64,000 nt of DNA, from positions 2,239,001-2,303,000 of the forward strand of contig JAQFVV010000017.1 of NCBI GenBank assembly GCA_028023455.1, given 5' to 3'. This DNA is from Epiperipatus broadwayi (taxonomy: Eukaryota; Onychophora; Udeonychophora; Euonychophora; Peripatidae). The notes beneath the pieces were generated by a model that searched no databases, had not been told where the DNA came from, and worked only from the letters and a program-made list of their open reading frames with translations. Of the stretch, positions 1-11,081 are shown piece after piece. Made by a program: the position numbers and the translations under genes. Position 1 is the first letter of the stretch. Every line of letters starts with the position of its first letter.

Positions 1-340
1 TCACTGAACACAATTATCAAAAGTAGATCTAGAGATAAAGATATTATAGCATTATATCATCTGGTATTAATTGATTCCTCAAGTTTACAGTAGATGACTC
101 TAGAGTAGAATGAATGTAACTGCTCCTGAAAGAGCATAAATAAGCATTTGAGGATTATGTGATTTCTAATGTAATAAAGAAATAATTATATAAATTTAAA
201 TATACTCTAATAATAATCTTTATTTTTGTTTTGAATTTTATGTTCATTAACTTTGACAAGGGTGCACATCATGGAAATTGCATTTGGGTCATTATATTGA
301 TATTCATATTTTTGGAATTGGTATTTCTTGTATAATATTT
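1..340. other. AT-rich sequence, nothing recognised
   Basis: I see no open frame, repeat-family match or RNA gene in this stretch. Confidence 0.6.
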
Positions 341-709
341 CTTTAGTGTAATTTCTACTACAACACTCTCATGCAAAGTAAAGTCTGGTTTCTATCCATT
401 TTTAACACCTTATGAAGGGATGTAATCATAAACATATGACCAATGACATGTGAAAAAGATCTATGATCTCCATGATGCTCATTTCATGCTCAACCAGCAC
501 TTATTAATTGGCCCAGACCACAACCTCTTACATACATTTATCATTGTTCAGTGTATATGTAGATAGAAAATTACTACAGTTTAATTGATGTGTCAAATGT
601 GCTGCACTCACAACTTTGACACAAATCACTTAATGAAAGTATATTAATAATTTTTATTAATCATTCATTAGATTAGAGATTATCCAATAATGAATAATAT
701 TTATGTAGT
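341..709 (-). repeat. Family A repeat monomer 1 (ribozyme-sense on minus)
   Basis: First unit of a roughly 360-370 bp interspersed repeat, called family A here. It recurs at 709-1145, 7024-7675, 12735-13180, 49923-50150 and 51480-52090. Landmarks in plus-strand order are a GTGTAATTT..CACTAC block, TTTCTATCCA, ACATGTGAAAAAGAT, the hammerhead-like core region near 485-520, and a CATTCATTAGA..GAGATTATCC end. The ribozyme core is decayed in this copy: the CTGATGA box reads TTAATAA on the minus strand. The unit abuts the next one head to tail. Confidence 0.75.
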
Positions 710-924
710 GTAATTTTTACTAAACCATTCTCACACAAGTTAAGATCTGGTTTCTATCTGCTTTTAACACCTTACAGATGGATTTAGTCATAAACTTATG
801 ACTAAAAACATGTGAAAAAGATCTGTGATCTTGAAGATGCATAGTTTGTGCTGAATCAATGCTCATCTGACGGCCAAGATCACAATCTCTTATATATACC
901 TTTATCATTGTTCAGTATAGATAG

Positions 925-955
<31 letters not shown>

Positions 956-967
956 GATAGATAGATG

Positions 968-1025
<58 letters not shown>

Positions 1026-1145
1026 AAATTACTACAGTTTAATTGAAAGTGTAAAATTTACTGATTTCACAACTTTGACACAAATCACTTAAGAAAAGTA
1101 TATTAATAAAATTTTATTAGTCATTCTTTGGATTGAAGATTATTC
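709..1145 (-). repeat. Family A repeat monomer 2, expanded by a GATA array
   Basis: Second head-to-tail copy of the same unit. It is longer because a GATA microsatellite has grown inside it, just after the TTGTTCAGTAT landmark. The ribozyme-like region near 835-875 is degenerate: on the minus strand it reads CAGATGAG followed by a hairpin. Confidence 0.7.
916..1025. repeat. GATA microsatellite
   Basis: About 27 units of GATA/TAGA with two point interruptions (AAAT and GGAT). It lies inside a family A monomer at the position where other copies have a short AT-rich GATAGA or TATA stretch. Confidence 0.95.
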
Positions 1146-1147
1146 GC

Positions 1148-1555
1148 CACTCTCCACAAGGTAGGAATGTGTTTCTATCCACTTTTAATTCTTTGTGGAG
1201 ATATGTAATCGTAAACACGTGAATAAAGACATGTGAATCATTAAACCGTAGTAATTGGTTATATATATATATATATATATATACTGAATAAATGATAAAT
1301 ATATGTGTAAGAGATTGTGATCTGGGCCAACTGATGAGTGCTGATTCAGCATGAAATGTGAACCTTGTGGATCATATATCTTTTCCACATATCTTTGATC
1401 AAATGTTTATGAATACATCTTCCACAAAGTGGACAGAAACCAGTCCCTATCTTGCGTGAGAGTGGGGTATAGAGTGATGTAATGAAAATTACACTACACA
1501 AATGTTATTCATTATTGGATAATCTCTAGTCTAATGAATGATTAATAAAAATTAT
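1148..1555 (+). repeat. Family A third copy, switching orientation (head-to-head)
   Basis: Positions 1148-1229 continue the array in the earlier orientation. From about 1240 the sequence is the reverse complement of the family, so the copy becomes a partial palindrome whose junction holds a TA repeat (1259-1282). The inverted part carries a nearly complete hammerhead-like core on the plus strand. Confidence 0.65.
1319..1375 (+). ncRNA. Hammerhead-like ribozyme motif, family A, near-complete
   Basis: CTGATGA is at 1331-1337. It is followed by a stem II hairpin (GTGCTG/CAGCAT with an ATT loop; a G-U closing pair and one mismatch) and GAAA at 1353-1356. Flanking GATC-containing sequences could form stem I. 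The stem III/cleavage region reads ATGTGAACC instead of the ATGTGCATC of better copies, so cleavage is doubtful here. Confidence 0.5.
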
Positions 1556-1669
1556 TAATTTTTCTTTACATTTATTTTTGTGGCTAGGGAGTATAATAAG
1601 TTGATGTACATACGTATATATTTATTTTAAAATACAAGTATAGTATTTAAATACAAGTATATGAAAATA

Positions 1670-2010
1670 TGCTGAACCTTAAATGTAATTAAAGAAGATT
1701 TGAACCCAGACTTTCAAGCTCCCTTCAGCTATCCAATCTATCTTATACAACTGATACTACGCATGACCACATACATGTGAAAAAGACAAATAATCTACAA
1801 TATATGTATTTCATGCTGAACCAGCACTCATCAGTTGATTCAGATCATAATCTCACATATATAATCAGTGCTCAGTTTATATTAATATAGTAAATCTTCA
1901 AACTTTAATAATCAGACTTCATTCTTTTCCATCCTCCAATTTTACAGCCATCCATATTATTGAAAATATGCCGATGGAATGCTTGAGTCAAAGCCCTTGC
2001 TGATGCCAAT
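1670..2010 (-). repeat. Family B repeat (ribozyme-bearing, antisense B-box-like end)
   Basis: Copy of a roughly 340-bp repeat seen also at 4395, 18766, 23280, 25860, 45290, 53990 and 54340. On the minus strand it contains TAGCTGAAGGG and then GGGTTCAAATC about 20 bases on, which resemble pol III A and B boxes, but these lie at the end of the unit rather than its start. The central part is the ribozyme core shared with family A. The remaining flank (Cys-free, non-coding) differs from family A. Confidence 0.7.
1785..1852 (-). ncRNA. Hammerhead-like ribozyme, family B, complete core
   Basis: On the minus strand: CTGATGA (plus 1828-1834), stem II GTGCTG/CAGCAT with a GTT loop, and GAAA (plus 1809-1812). 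Stem III is then ATA-CA-TAT, the nucleotide at the cleavage position is A, and CAA/TTG plus ATCT/AGAT can form stem I. All conserved core bases are present. This is a structural reading by eye and activity is not shown. Confidence 0.6.
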
Positions 2011-2046
2011 TTTTTAAGTATAGTATATAGCATATATAAACATATA

Positions 2047-2092
2047 AAAATTAAACTTCTCTAACAAGCGTGTTAGCACAGAATTATTAGTA
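2047..2092. repeat. 46-bp sequence shared with the PLE 3' flank at 46978
   Basis: TAAACTTCTCTAACAAGC and the following GTGTTAGCACAGAATTATTAG match 46978-47024 almost exactly. That second site lies just downstream of a Penelope-like element remnant. It contains a short palindrome (CTAACAAGCGTGTTAG) and may be a PLE 3' end. Confidence 0.55.
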
Positions 2093-2680
2093 TTAAGTAT
2101 AGTATATAAATTTAATCTAGATGTAATTAGAGGCGATTATATCTAAGCAAAAAAAAAGTTATTAATAATTATACTTATTCATTCATACACAAAAGTTAAG
2201 ATAATAAAAAATAAAAATAAATGCCCCCCCCCCTAATACAATGAAATTACGCGTTCATATCCTTCAATACATATGTATATCCGCAATATAACTGTAAATA
2301 CAATGTGCAAACAAAACATCCATATATTATGTATTTTTGTTTTTAACTTTAATTTGCAGAGTTTAAAAAAAAAAAGTTTATTATTTTTCCTATTGTATTC
2401 CTTTTCTACTGATAATTACGTTTTAAAAAATAATTGGTCAGTTGTATTAGTATATATTTTAAGATCACTCAGAATTATAATCTTGCTTAGTCTTAACAGC
2501 TTCTCATATAATTAGAGATCTTGGTCTTTTTTTTTTAATGATCTATTTAAATATTTTCTCTGTTTTCAGTAATTGTTCTTCTCTCAGTAAAATAATGTTT
2601 GGAACTGTCTGAGACATCTTCTTTTATGAGTGATTATCTAAAACATTTGTTCCCATGTCTCCCTTGTCAACTCTGATTTC
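2093..2680. other. AT-rich sequence with a C9 run
   Basis: The only notable item is a run of nine C at 2224-2232, unusual in such AT-rich DNA. No coding or repeat-family match was seen. Confidence 0.5.
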
Positions 2681-2689
2681 TGTGCTTCA

Positions 2690-2850
2690 CTTGTGAAGTT
2701 GCAACCGGCAAACATACACCTGCGCATCATCTGCTATACCTTCGCAACAACATGATGGCTGGCCACCTCCTCTGACCTTAAGGATGTGCGCTACCACGTT
2801 GACTATTCAGTGGTAGCACTTACTAAACATTAAACAACATAATGTTCAGC
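2690..2850 (-). repeat. Locally GC-richer block, possible tRNA-derived fragment
   Basis: This stretch is clearly richer in GC than its surroundings. On the minus strand AGTCAACGTGGTAGCGC resembles a pol III A box. No convincing B box follows at normal spacing, so tRNA ancestry is only a guess. Confidence 0.25.
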
Positions 2851-3495
2851 TTTTAGAGGAAATAATAGAAAAGGAATCCTATAATAGAAAACACAGTCTT
2901 TTCCTCCGCAATTCAAACGGAGAAACAACGCATTGTTCCTAGAGAAGATATACAAAAGTAAACTAAAGCACTATGACTATTATTATGAAATGTAGCCCAA
3001 TTACTTGCAGAAGAAAAGTTGAATTAATGGCATTACTTGCTTTATTTCATTTGCAGATAACCTTATCAATAGTTGAAAGACAAACTGTTACTAAAAGAAC
3101 AGATAGAAATGTAGCTAGAAGTTAGCTAAAAAAAATAAATTAATACGTTTTTATCCATAATGATACGAATACATTAACCTTGTGAAATCCGATATAATCT
3201 TAAACATGTTTATTATTGTGTTTCCCCTTCCCCTCTCTCTTTTTGGATTTGCAATAAAAGAACAACCGTAAAAGCTACAGAGCAGAAAAATAGTTAAACC
3301 CTGGAAGCAATAGTTTACATTTCAATTGAAGTAATAAGAAAAAGAACTTAATAGATTCTTTCTAATACAATTTGTAAGTTCGTTTATTAATTATTGTTGC
3401 TTAATTAAAATTATTTTAAAGTGTCTGTTCCTATTTAGTATAATTACAATTTACGTATTTTTTTTTTACAAAAGAAATTGTAAACGATCTAAAAG
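2851..3495. other. AT-rich sequence, nothing recognised
   Basis: No supportable feature was seen. Confidence 0.5.
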
Positions 3496-3499
3496 GTGA

Positions 3500-3625
3500 T
3501 CATGAATGAGTTGGATTGATGAAGTAAGGAAATGTGTGATGAAGAGAAGAAAGATTATGTATCAGAGAAACTGGATTAAACTTGGAGAGACTTTATACAG
3601 CAATGGTGGAAAATGTTGACGATGA
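3500..3625 (+). pseudogene. RTE-like LINE 3'-end fragment
   Basis: Encodes a decayed version of the LINE tail (WIDEVRKC followed by RNWIKLGETL) that is also present at 9.1-9.27, 24.2, 30.9 and 45.1 kb. Only the last ~40 codons survive. The ending near GACGATGAATA corresponds to the GAT-type 3' tail of the family. Confidence 0.75.
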
Positions 3626-3740
3626 ATACTCTTAAACAATATATTTATTCAATATTTGAACTATTTAGTCATTCTTAAGAATAAAATTGTCATTCTATAA
3701 AGTTACGTGATGGTGTCAGTTGATATATTATTGGTTTACA

Positions 3741-3989
<249 letters not shown>

Positions 3990-4200
3990 ACAGATAACTC
4001 CCGTATAACACAGCATTGCTACAATATGGTTTCACTCTAACATGGTTTGAGAATTAGGGAAAATCCACTTATATAAGACAGTGTTTCTACAATACTGTTT
4101 CATTCTAGCATGGTTAGAGAATTGGAAACATTCACCCTATAACACAGCATGCATACAACAAGTTTTGATAATTAGGAAAATTCCTATATAACAAAGAATG
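3990..4200. repeat. Three imperfect ~65-bp tandem units
   Basis: The pattern TATAACACAGCAT..CTACAATA..GTTT..GAATTAGG..AAAATTCC occurs three times in a row, each copy diverged. No coding potential was seen. Confidence 0.6.
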
Positions 4201-4394
4201 TGACGAGAATTTTTAAGAGCAAACACAATCTCTCTTGATATATATGTCATTCGAGCAATGTCATATCAGATTTTGAACACAATTTTAGAATTTATTAGAA
4301 TTTTAAATTTATTTTGTTCGTTTAATATAAAAGTATAATATTTTTGATCAATTATTGTTTTAATAAACATATTTCTCTTAGTACATTGCACAGG

Positions 4395-4760
4395 CGGAAA
4401 CCTGCATTTATATATGTAATATAAGCGAGATTCGAACTCAGACCTTCACACGACCCACTACTTTCAGTGCCATCTCATATTGCTGTCCCACCTGATCACA
4501 CACATATTGAAAAGATAAATAATCACCAATATATGTATTTCATGCTAAACCAACAATCATCAGTTGGTCTAGATTACTATCCTCACACATATATATAATC
4601 AGTGCTCAACTTTATATTAAGATAGCCAATCTTCATACTTTAATGGACAGGCTTCAAACTATTCCAACTCACAATTCTTCAGCCTTCCATTTCATTAAAA
4701 ATCTGATGATGGAATGTTCAAAGCCCTTGTTAGTGCCAAGGTTGTCATCCATCCCATGTT
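4395..4760 (-). repeat. Family B repeat with antisense B-box
   Basis: Full-length family B copy. On the minus strand it ends in GAGTTCGAATCTC, a good pol III B-box match, next to TGGCACTGAAAG. The central ribozyme core is listed separately. Confidence 0.7.
4520..4580 (-). ncRNA. Hammerhead-like ribozyme, family B, complete core
   Basis: Minus strand: CTGATGA (plus 4557-4563), stem II TTGTTG/TAGCAT with G-U pairs, GAAA (plus 4538-4541), stem III ATA-CA-TAT, cleavage after A, and stem I CCAA/TTGG. Every core box is intact. The closing pair of stem II is T-T, which may weaken it. Confidence 0.6.
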
Positions 4761-4769
4761 GACATATTA

Positions 4770-4860
4770 GTCATTCTGACCCCTCATGTACAGGAAAGTA
4801 ATCCATTCTCCCAATCTCAAGTTGCACACCTACCAACTACACCAAACAATATATTGTACC
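4770..4860 (-). repeat. tRNA-like SINE head fragment
   Basis: On the minus strand, TGGTGTAGTTGGTAGGTG resembles a tRNA D-arm/A box. It matches the head at 27.7-27.8 kb, and no full tRNA fold can be drawn. Confidence 0.4.
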
Positions 4861-5789
4861 TTTTAAGGATAAAATTTTTTGATGGTTTTCATTGGCACTA
4901 AAATAGAAAAAGCTACAATATCAGAATTACCAATTGATACAGTTTAATAAAAGAATCTACATTTATTTTCAAAAAGCCAACATTTTAATATGTAATATTT
5001 AATTTTATTTGCTAGTGCACAGATAATATGTAAATTAAACAGTAAGGATTTTTCACCCTAACAAATGCACTGTACTGTTTTTTATATTAGCTGAATGAGG
5101 TCTTGATGAATATTGAGGAAACTCTCAAATTTAGACACAATGTATACTTTTAAAAAGATAAGAATGGCCATCTTATCTTTTAACCTACATTCTAAATATA
5201 TAGGCCAATCTGTACATTGTATTAAAAATTTACTACAACTTTAAATAATAATTTGAAATATTTTCCAAATAATAAAATAAAGGCATTTTTAGATAATAGG
5301 CCTGTTTACTCTGATAAGAATGTTCAGACATTCAGAGATTCCTACAACAGTTTGGACCAACTGGAGTCTAGTTAATTTAAGATTATAAATCCATAAAAAT
5401 ATTATTTATAAATAAAAAGTAAACATTATTACAAAACAGGAGTGCAAGAATATACTTTTAATAATTAAATGTTTAAATCACTTTTTCAAACAGTATTTTT
5501 TTTAAATAATGCTCTCTATCAATAGATATAAATTATGATTTTAAACAGCCCAACTCAAAAATATACACAAAAATACTACATTGAATGTGGTAATGGTGTT
5601 ATATATTAAAATACAGACTTGTTCAAATAAAGAATGTGAAATTATATTTTTAATAATAAAGCTGGTATGAAATATATATTACTAAGATTGCTCATATATG
5701 TTTGACATTTAAGTGAATAGAAAATTTTACATATTTATGGAACCTGGTATTGCCCAATCAAATCACTGATTGTTAAGATGACATTAAGT
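4861..5789. other. AT-rich sequence, nothing recognised
   Basis: Long unannotated stretch without open frames of note or matches to the repeat families of this window. Confidence 0.5.
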
Positions 5790-6232
5790 AGCCATAGTTA
5801 CAAATATAGTTCAGTTGGCAGATATTGAGAGCTCTGTGGCTTTCATCAGTGAGGAGCCTTGAACGTGAGAGTACTACATCTAGCTCTTAGGATTTAATGC
5901 AATCCTACAGCAGCCACCTTTTATCTTATTAGCTAACTATAAAGCTTTGAGTCCAAAATGAAAACACAATGATGTTTTCAATTCAATCTCTGTATAGTCA
6001 TATAGATCTGAACTCAGTTCAGCATCCATACTTTTTGGTGTCTTTGATTTTTTAATAACCACAGTCACCATAATCCTATTGGACAGGATTGGTATTAAAC
6101 TACTAAACATCACATGATCCCCATTCTTTATGCCTTTGTGTAAAGAGCTTGTGTAAGCATTAAAAATGGTTATCATGTGATGTTTAGCTGTCAACAATTG
6201 AGTGTCAGTAAATGATAACGTCATTTACTTTA
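5790..6232 (-). repeat. Family C repeat with decayed hammerhead-like motif
   Basis: Shares long blocks with 24660-24960 (CTAACTATAAAG, ACTTTTTGGTGTCTTTG, AACCACAGTCA, CATCACATGAT). On the minus strand CTCACTGATGAAAGCC is followed by GCT, but the GAAA box reads TCAA. The open frame across 5937-6224 is the repeat and not a gene. Confidence 0.6.
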
Positions 6233-6663
6233 ATTTTTTTAATTTCCAAAACTGTTATATACATACGATAGTAAAATAACGACCAATTTTTGACATTACC
6301 TGTTTTCTTGCATCTAACTTTTTGATACAATTTATTTTATTTTACATTTGGTGGTAAAAGTCAAATTTTACAAAGTATTACAATAGTTTTCAGAAATACA
6401 AAAGTATTTGTTGCTTCAATTTTTCTCATAAATTGAAGAAAAGAGAATGTGGATATCTTTAAACCAGTTTCTACCAACAATTCAAGATTTTGCCAGTAAA
6501 AGATATTTTGGAAAATAGCTTTAACAGAGGTTAGTTTTTTTTATTTATCTTTATATCCCCAGCTTTAAGGGGACATCAATGTGGGAAATTTATTTTATGT
6601 AACTGCTGTGAGATTTTGATTTTATTTGAATCTCGATTTGCAATCAGTAAAAAGATATATTTT
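6233..6663. other. AT-rich sequence, nothing recognised
   Basis: No supportable feature was seen. Confidence 0.5.
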
Positions 6664-6664
6664 T

Positions 6665-6765
6665 TCATGTGTCATAGCATCAGCCGGAAAGTGAATCCGC
6701 TAACCCGGGGCAGCTGCTTGTAAAGCATCCATCACTGATCTCTCGACGACCTTTTTCGGAGGAAT
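6665..6765 (-). repeat. Short tRNA-derived SINE, old copy
   Basis: Diverged copy of the compact tRNA-like element at 20468, 38230 and 41410. GTCATAGCATC..CCGG and CTCTCGACGACC are recognisable. The B-box region is mutated, and no clear target-site duplication remains. Confidence 0.6.
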
Positions 6766-7023
6766 TTCTCAATAAAGAATAATTTTTAAGTGGAGAATAG
6801 AATTCATTTGCAACAACTGAATAATCACTAATACCAATTATATTTAATTTTGGATCCATCTTATTAATCTCTTGGAAAAAATTTTTACCCTTATAATAAT
6901 TTACACTTTCTTATTGTCAATGTTATAATATTATTTCTGTACACACACTGTTCTCTTTCTGTATGCAGCGTCTTCATTAATATTTCTATTGCCTGATTTT
7001 CACTATATCCTATATCGTTTTCA
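6766..7023. other. AT-rich sequence, nothing recognised
   Basis: No supportable feature was seen. Confidence 0.5.
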
Positions 7024-7675
7024 CCCAAGACAGGAACTGGTTTCTATTTGCTTTTAACATCTTGTGGAGGGTTATAGTCACAAACCTGTGACCCAAGACA
7101 CAAAAAAAGATTTAAGATCCTAAGATGCACATTTTATGCTGAACCAGCCTTCATCAGTTCTCTCAGACATTCTTACACATATCTATATTATTGTTCAGTA
7201 TATATAGATAGCAAATTACTACAGTTTAATTAATAAGTATCAAACATGCTGTCCTCATATCTTTGAAACAAACAACTTAATGGAAGTATATTAATAATTT
7301 TTACTAGTCATTCATTAGACTAGAGATTGTCCAATAATAAATAATATTTCTGTAGTGTAATTTTCACTACACCACTCTTACACAAGATAGGAACTGATTT
7401 TTATATAACACTTTGTGGAGGGATGGAATCATAAACATATGACCAAAGATATTTGAAAAAAGATATGATCTCCAAACTGTATATTTCATGCTGAACTAGC
7501 ACTCATCAGTTGGCCTAGACCACAATCTCTTACACATATCTTTATCATTGCTCAGTATATATAGATAAAAAATTACTACAGTTTAATTGATGTGTCAAAC
7601 TTGTTGCCTTCACAACTTTGATTCAAACCATTTGATGGAAGTATATTAATAATTTTTATTAATCATTCATATATT
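7024..7675 (-). repeat. Family A head-to-tail pair (two ~330-360 bp monomers)
   Basis: Two family A units follow each other directly, with the junction near 7352. Each has the ribozyme-core region on the minus strand. In the first (plus 7130-7175) CTGATGA is intact but GAAA reads TAAA. In the second (plus 7480-7520) CTGATGA and GAAA are intact, but the stem III/cleavage bases have changed. Confidence 0.75.
7480..7525 (-). ncRNA. Hammerhead-like motif, family A, partly decayed
   Basis: Minus strand: GGCCAA, then CTGATGA, stem II GTGCTA/CAGCAT (one mismatch) and GAAAT, but the following bases no longer give a clean stem III with an NUH site. Probably inactive. Confidence 0.45.
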
Positions 7676-7848
7676 GTAAATATATCGTTTTTTAAATCAT
7701 TCTCGCTGCTTTTAAATAAAAATGTATATAATTTCGGTATGCATTTATAATAAAAACTTGAAGATCACATGTATATAAAGAAGTTAAAACATTGGAAATT
7801 TAATAATAAAAATTGAATTATTTACTTCATTGAATTGTAAAATACTAT

Positions 7849-7870
7849 ATATATATATATGTGTGTGTGT
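7849..7870. repeat. TA/GT dinucleotide repeat
   Basis: A short TA run followed by TG repeats, immediately outside the PLE foldback that begins near 7870. Confidence 0.85.
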
Positions 7871-8361
7871 GCTGTAAGCACAGATAATGAAGCTAGTATA
7901 TATAATCGAAAGCAAATATAAAATATTATTTTAGTTGAGCGCTTTCGAGAGACTTCTTGCTCTCATATTCATATTCATAGCTACTATCTTGTTAAAAACG
8001 GAAGGCAATTTCATCTTTGTTGAACATGAAAAAACAACAGGGCATAGATTCGAACCCACATCAGCTAACATCATTTGATCAGAAAGATACGATGCTAAAC
8101 GCAAGATCAGAGAAGCATTACACATAGCAAGCGATCCTAAGTCCATTAATCGAAAAGAAGCCTGGTTTGCCCTGTCCCGAAAATGGCAGTTATAACTAAT
8201 TTGCATTATTTTGCATAAATTTTCTTTCTAACAATGCAGTTTTTAACAAGGTAGTAACTATGAATATGAGAGCAAGAAGTCTCTCGAAAGCGCTCAGCTA
8301 AAATAGTATTTTATATTTGCTTTCGATTATATATACTAGCTTCATTATCTGTGTGTACAGC
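7870..8361 (+). mobile_element. Penelope-like element remnant held between inverted arms
   Basis: The arms at about 7870-8003 and 8238-8361 are reverse complements (CACAGATAATGAAGCTAG, GCTTTCGATTATA, GAGCGCTTTCGAGAGACTTC). They enclose 230 bp that encode the C-terminal part of a GIY-YIG endonuclease. Inverted terminal repeats around truncated copies are usual for PLEs. Each arm contains GAGAG..CTCTC followed by GAAAGCGCTC, reminiscent of a hammerhead stem II, GAAA and stem III with the CUGAUGA box reduced to ATGA. Confidence 0.7.
8010..8206 (+). pseudogene. PLE GIY-YIG endonuclease C-terminal fragment
   Basis: The plus-strand frame reads EHEKTTGHRFEP, a stop, then RKIREALHIASDPKSINRKE and ending SRKWQL before the terminal stop. 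This matches the end of the Penelope endonuclease: the GH.F block, the R-K-x-x-E helix carrying the catalytic Glu, an INRK motif and a terminal Trp. The N-terminal Y..YIG half and the RT are missing. One in-frame stop shows that it is dead. The minus-strand open frame here is only a shadow. Confidence 0.75.
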
Positions 8362-8362
8362 A

Positions 8363-8543
<181 letters not shown>

Positions 8544-8665
8544 AATTTTTTTTTAGTATTTTTATGTCCATATAGAAAACCACATTATATTATCGAAATA
8601 GAAGGAAACTAAGAGTTTGTGAAAATGTGAAAGAAATAGACATTTATTTAACAAATTATATATAC

Positions 8666-9268
8666 ATGTTGCAGGAATTATCAGATGAAAGTTGGAAAGT
8701 ATGTTTAATGGATTTTTTCAAAGTATGAAAATAAAGATTGATTACGATGAGTTAGAAGAAGTTAACAGCTACAAATAACTTGAACAGATTATTAATACAG
8801 ATGGAAACATAATGGATGTGTTTAATAAGAAAGGTTTTTAATAAATGTGTTTTACTAGTTCTTACTTATGGATCTGAAACTTGGACACTTAATAGAAGAG
8901 CAATACAAAGACTTCAGACTACTCAAAGAGGTATGGAGAGATGCATGTTGGGAGTAACAAGAAGAGATCGAAAATGCAATGTATGGGTAAGAGAACAAAC
9001 AGGTGTTATTGACCTCATTGAAAAAATTAAAAGACTGAAGTGAGGTTGGGCTGGACATATTTCCAGAAGAGATGATAATAGATGGACAATTGAAATCTTA
9101 AACTGGATTCCAAGAGATTATGAAAGCCCCAGAAAGAGACCACATGTGAGATGGGTGGATGAAATAAGAAAGTGTACAGGGATGATGTGGAGAAGAGAAG
9201 CTAAAGATCAGAGAAGATGGATTGAACTTGGAGAGACCTTCATCCTGTGGTTGATTGATAATGGTTGA
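8666..9268 (+). pseudogene. RTE-like LINE ORF2 3' part
   Basis: Encodes the end of an RT and the family's C-terminal region: MLQELSDES, then after stops LTYGSETWTLNRRAIQRLQ, GMERCMLGVTRRDRK, WVREQTGV, RRDDNRW, WIPRDY, WVDEIRKC and RRWIELGETF. It ends in GGTTGATGATGATAT, the GAT-type 3' tail. Several stops and frame changes mark it as inactive. It is 5' truncated: the RT catalytic boxes and the endonuclease are absent. Confidence 0.9.
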
Positions 9269-10020
9269 TGATGATATAAATGTAATAAATAAATCACACT
9301 AAGTTTTAAACACTAAATCATAAATAAATTGTAAAAGCATTTTTAATTACTGTTATTAATTATTATCAACTATAAGAAAAGATATAATAACTTCCTTATT
9401 GGTCTACTCCCTGTTATCCTTTCTCTGTGTTCAAAAAGTTTCATGTTAACATTTTCTGTAGTAAGCAACTTACTTTATTAATAAAAATGATTTCTTTTAT
9501 TCTTGTTTTCTTGTTATTCATTTCTTCAAATAATATTTTTTCTTTATCCACATTAAATACAAATTGTTTTTTACATTCAAGTCTTATGTACATTCACAAA
9601 TGTTTTGGATATTGATTCTCAAAAGTCAGATAGCACCTGTAGAACTACATAGTTGCAAATACAAACCAAAAACTTCCAAAATCACTGAAACAAAATGGGG
9701 CTTCATTACAGGTTGAAGTCAATATAGTGACTTTAGTTCCAAACATGCCTGATTAAATTGTGTTAAGAAGATAAAGATCGATAGATAAATAAGACCATAA
9801 TAATTAAACATAGTAATCAGTATAATAATACCATTGTCCAAATCGTGAATGCTATTAACTGGAAAATAAATTTTATAATTTGTATTTTGCTACTAATTTC
9901 TATTTCTACTATATACAATTCACCAATATATTTCCAATAAAAATAAGATGATAGATATCAAAAGAAGTAACATTAAAATATTTTAAATTGATCATTAATG
10001 AACAATTGAATATCTTGATT
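9269..10020. other. AT-rich sequence, nothing recognised
   Basis: A 62-codon frame at 9427-9615 has no recognisable family and ordinary AT-rich composition. I do not call it a gene. Confidence 0.5.
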
Positions 10021-10024
10021 TTGA

Positions 10025-10616
10025 AAAATGTTATGAAAAAGCATTACTGATAATATAAGAAAATATAATGGTAAATTGCCAAGAAAAGCTATAGAAGAGA
10101 ATAAAAGTCAACAAGATAAAAAGGATTATTGTTTCAACAATAATAACAAAAGTGAAACTATTGCTAGAAAGAGGGATAACATTATGAGATGTATAGAAGA
10201 GATTTATAAAAAATTATAATCAAAAACAAAAAAACAACTTAACCTCTATTATTACTACATATTCTAAATTGCCAAGCATTTTAAATAAAGAAAATAAACA
10301 CAGTTAAATCTATAAATGAACAAAGAAAGAAAAAAAATCAGGAAATTATGGAATTATTATGTATATTTCAAAAGAAGCAGGAAAAGAAATAATAAAAGTA
10401 TTCACAACACTATATACTATATGTCTATATGATAAATATAGATCAAATGCTTAGAAGAATGTGGTAATAATATTGATATTTAAGAACAGTGACAAAGAAG
10501 ATAGTAGAAATTAAGCTCCTCTATCAGTTAAATAAATGACACAAAACTCTGTCCAATAATGTAAATCATTGTATATGTATAAATTGTAAGAACTAGAGTA
10601 GAAAATATTAAAAAAA
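10025..10616 (+). pseudogene. RTE-like LINE linker and start of RT
   Basis: Translated across frames it reads IRKYNGKLPRKAIEEN, RDNIMRCIEEIYK, SKEAGKEIIKVFTTLYTICL, KNVVIILIFKNSDKED and RVENILKKY. This is the stretch between the APE-type endonuclease and RT motif 1 in RTE-like elements. Stops and shifts are frequent. The 3' boundary is abrupt where the next, oppositely oriented retroelement begins. Confidence 0.8.
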
Positions 10617-10971
10617 TATTAAACCCTAATACTATTTTGCCAAGCGCTTTCAGTCCCATGTACCAGAATCATGCTGAAATATTGGAAGTGAAGGGTTAAT
10701 ATTCCAGTGCATGCTCAGTGGAACACTACGTTACACTGCTTGACAATATTATTAGACTTAATAATAAACCAAACCTCTTTCAATTTCCTCTTTCTATCAT
10801 TCGATTCATTACAAACAGCCCTGATATTTTGAGAGTAAAACTCATGCCCACAAATACTTTCATGATTGAAAAAACAGAATTAACTTGTGTATCAATTTTA
10901 GATTTTATATACTGATACACATATTGTTGCAATTGCTTTGATACATTTGACTTTGTTTCACCATACTGCAA
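10617..10971 (-). pseudogene. Retroelement fragment, inverted partner of 12310-12670
   Basis: On the minus strand it encodes LQQYVYQYIKSKIDTQVNSV, and its DNA matches 12310-12670 in opposite orientation (TGTTCCACTGAGCAT, CTGGAATATTAA, TATTTTCTACTCT). Because it neighbours YVDD and YIDD fragments it is probably the C-terminal part of a Penelope-like element, but the protein segment itself is not diagnostic. Confidence 0.55.
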
Positions 10972-11081
10972 TTATTATCAAATGAAGAATGGGGTTGGGA
11001 GTAATTTGACTTTATAGTGTGTAGTTTGAATGCTTTGAAAATGGACAAATATAGAGCCATTTATAGAGTAATTGTGATTTA

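Noticed and set aside
341-1145. CRISPR-like or satellite array
   Set aside because: Only two to three diverged ~365-bp units without spacer structure. It fits an interspersed ribozyme repeat in tandem.
5937-6224. 95-codon minus-strand frame
   Set aside because: Lies wholly in a family C repeat that recurs at 24.7-25.0 kb with the frame broken.
7931-8206. 91-codon minus-strand frame
   Set aside because: Shadow of the plus-strand PLE endonuclease and its arm. Only the plus reading shows conserved motifs.
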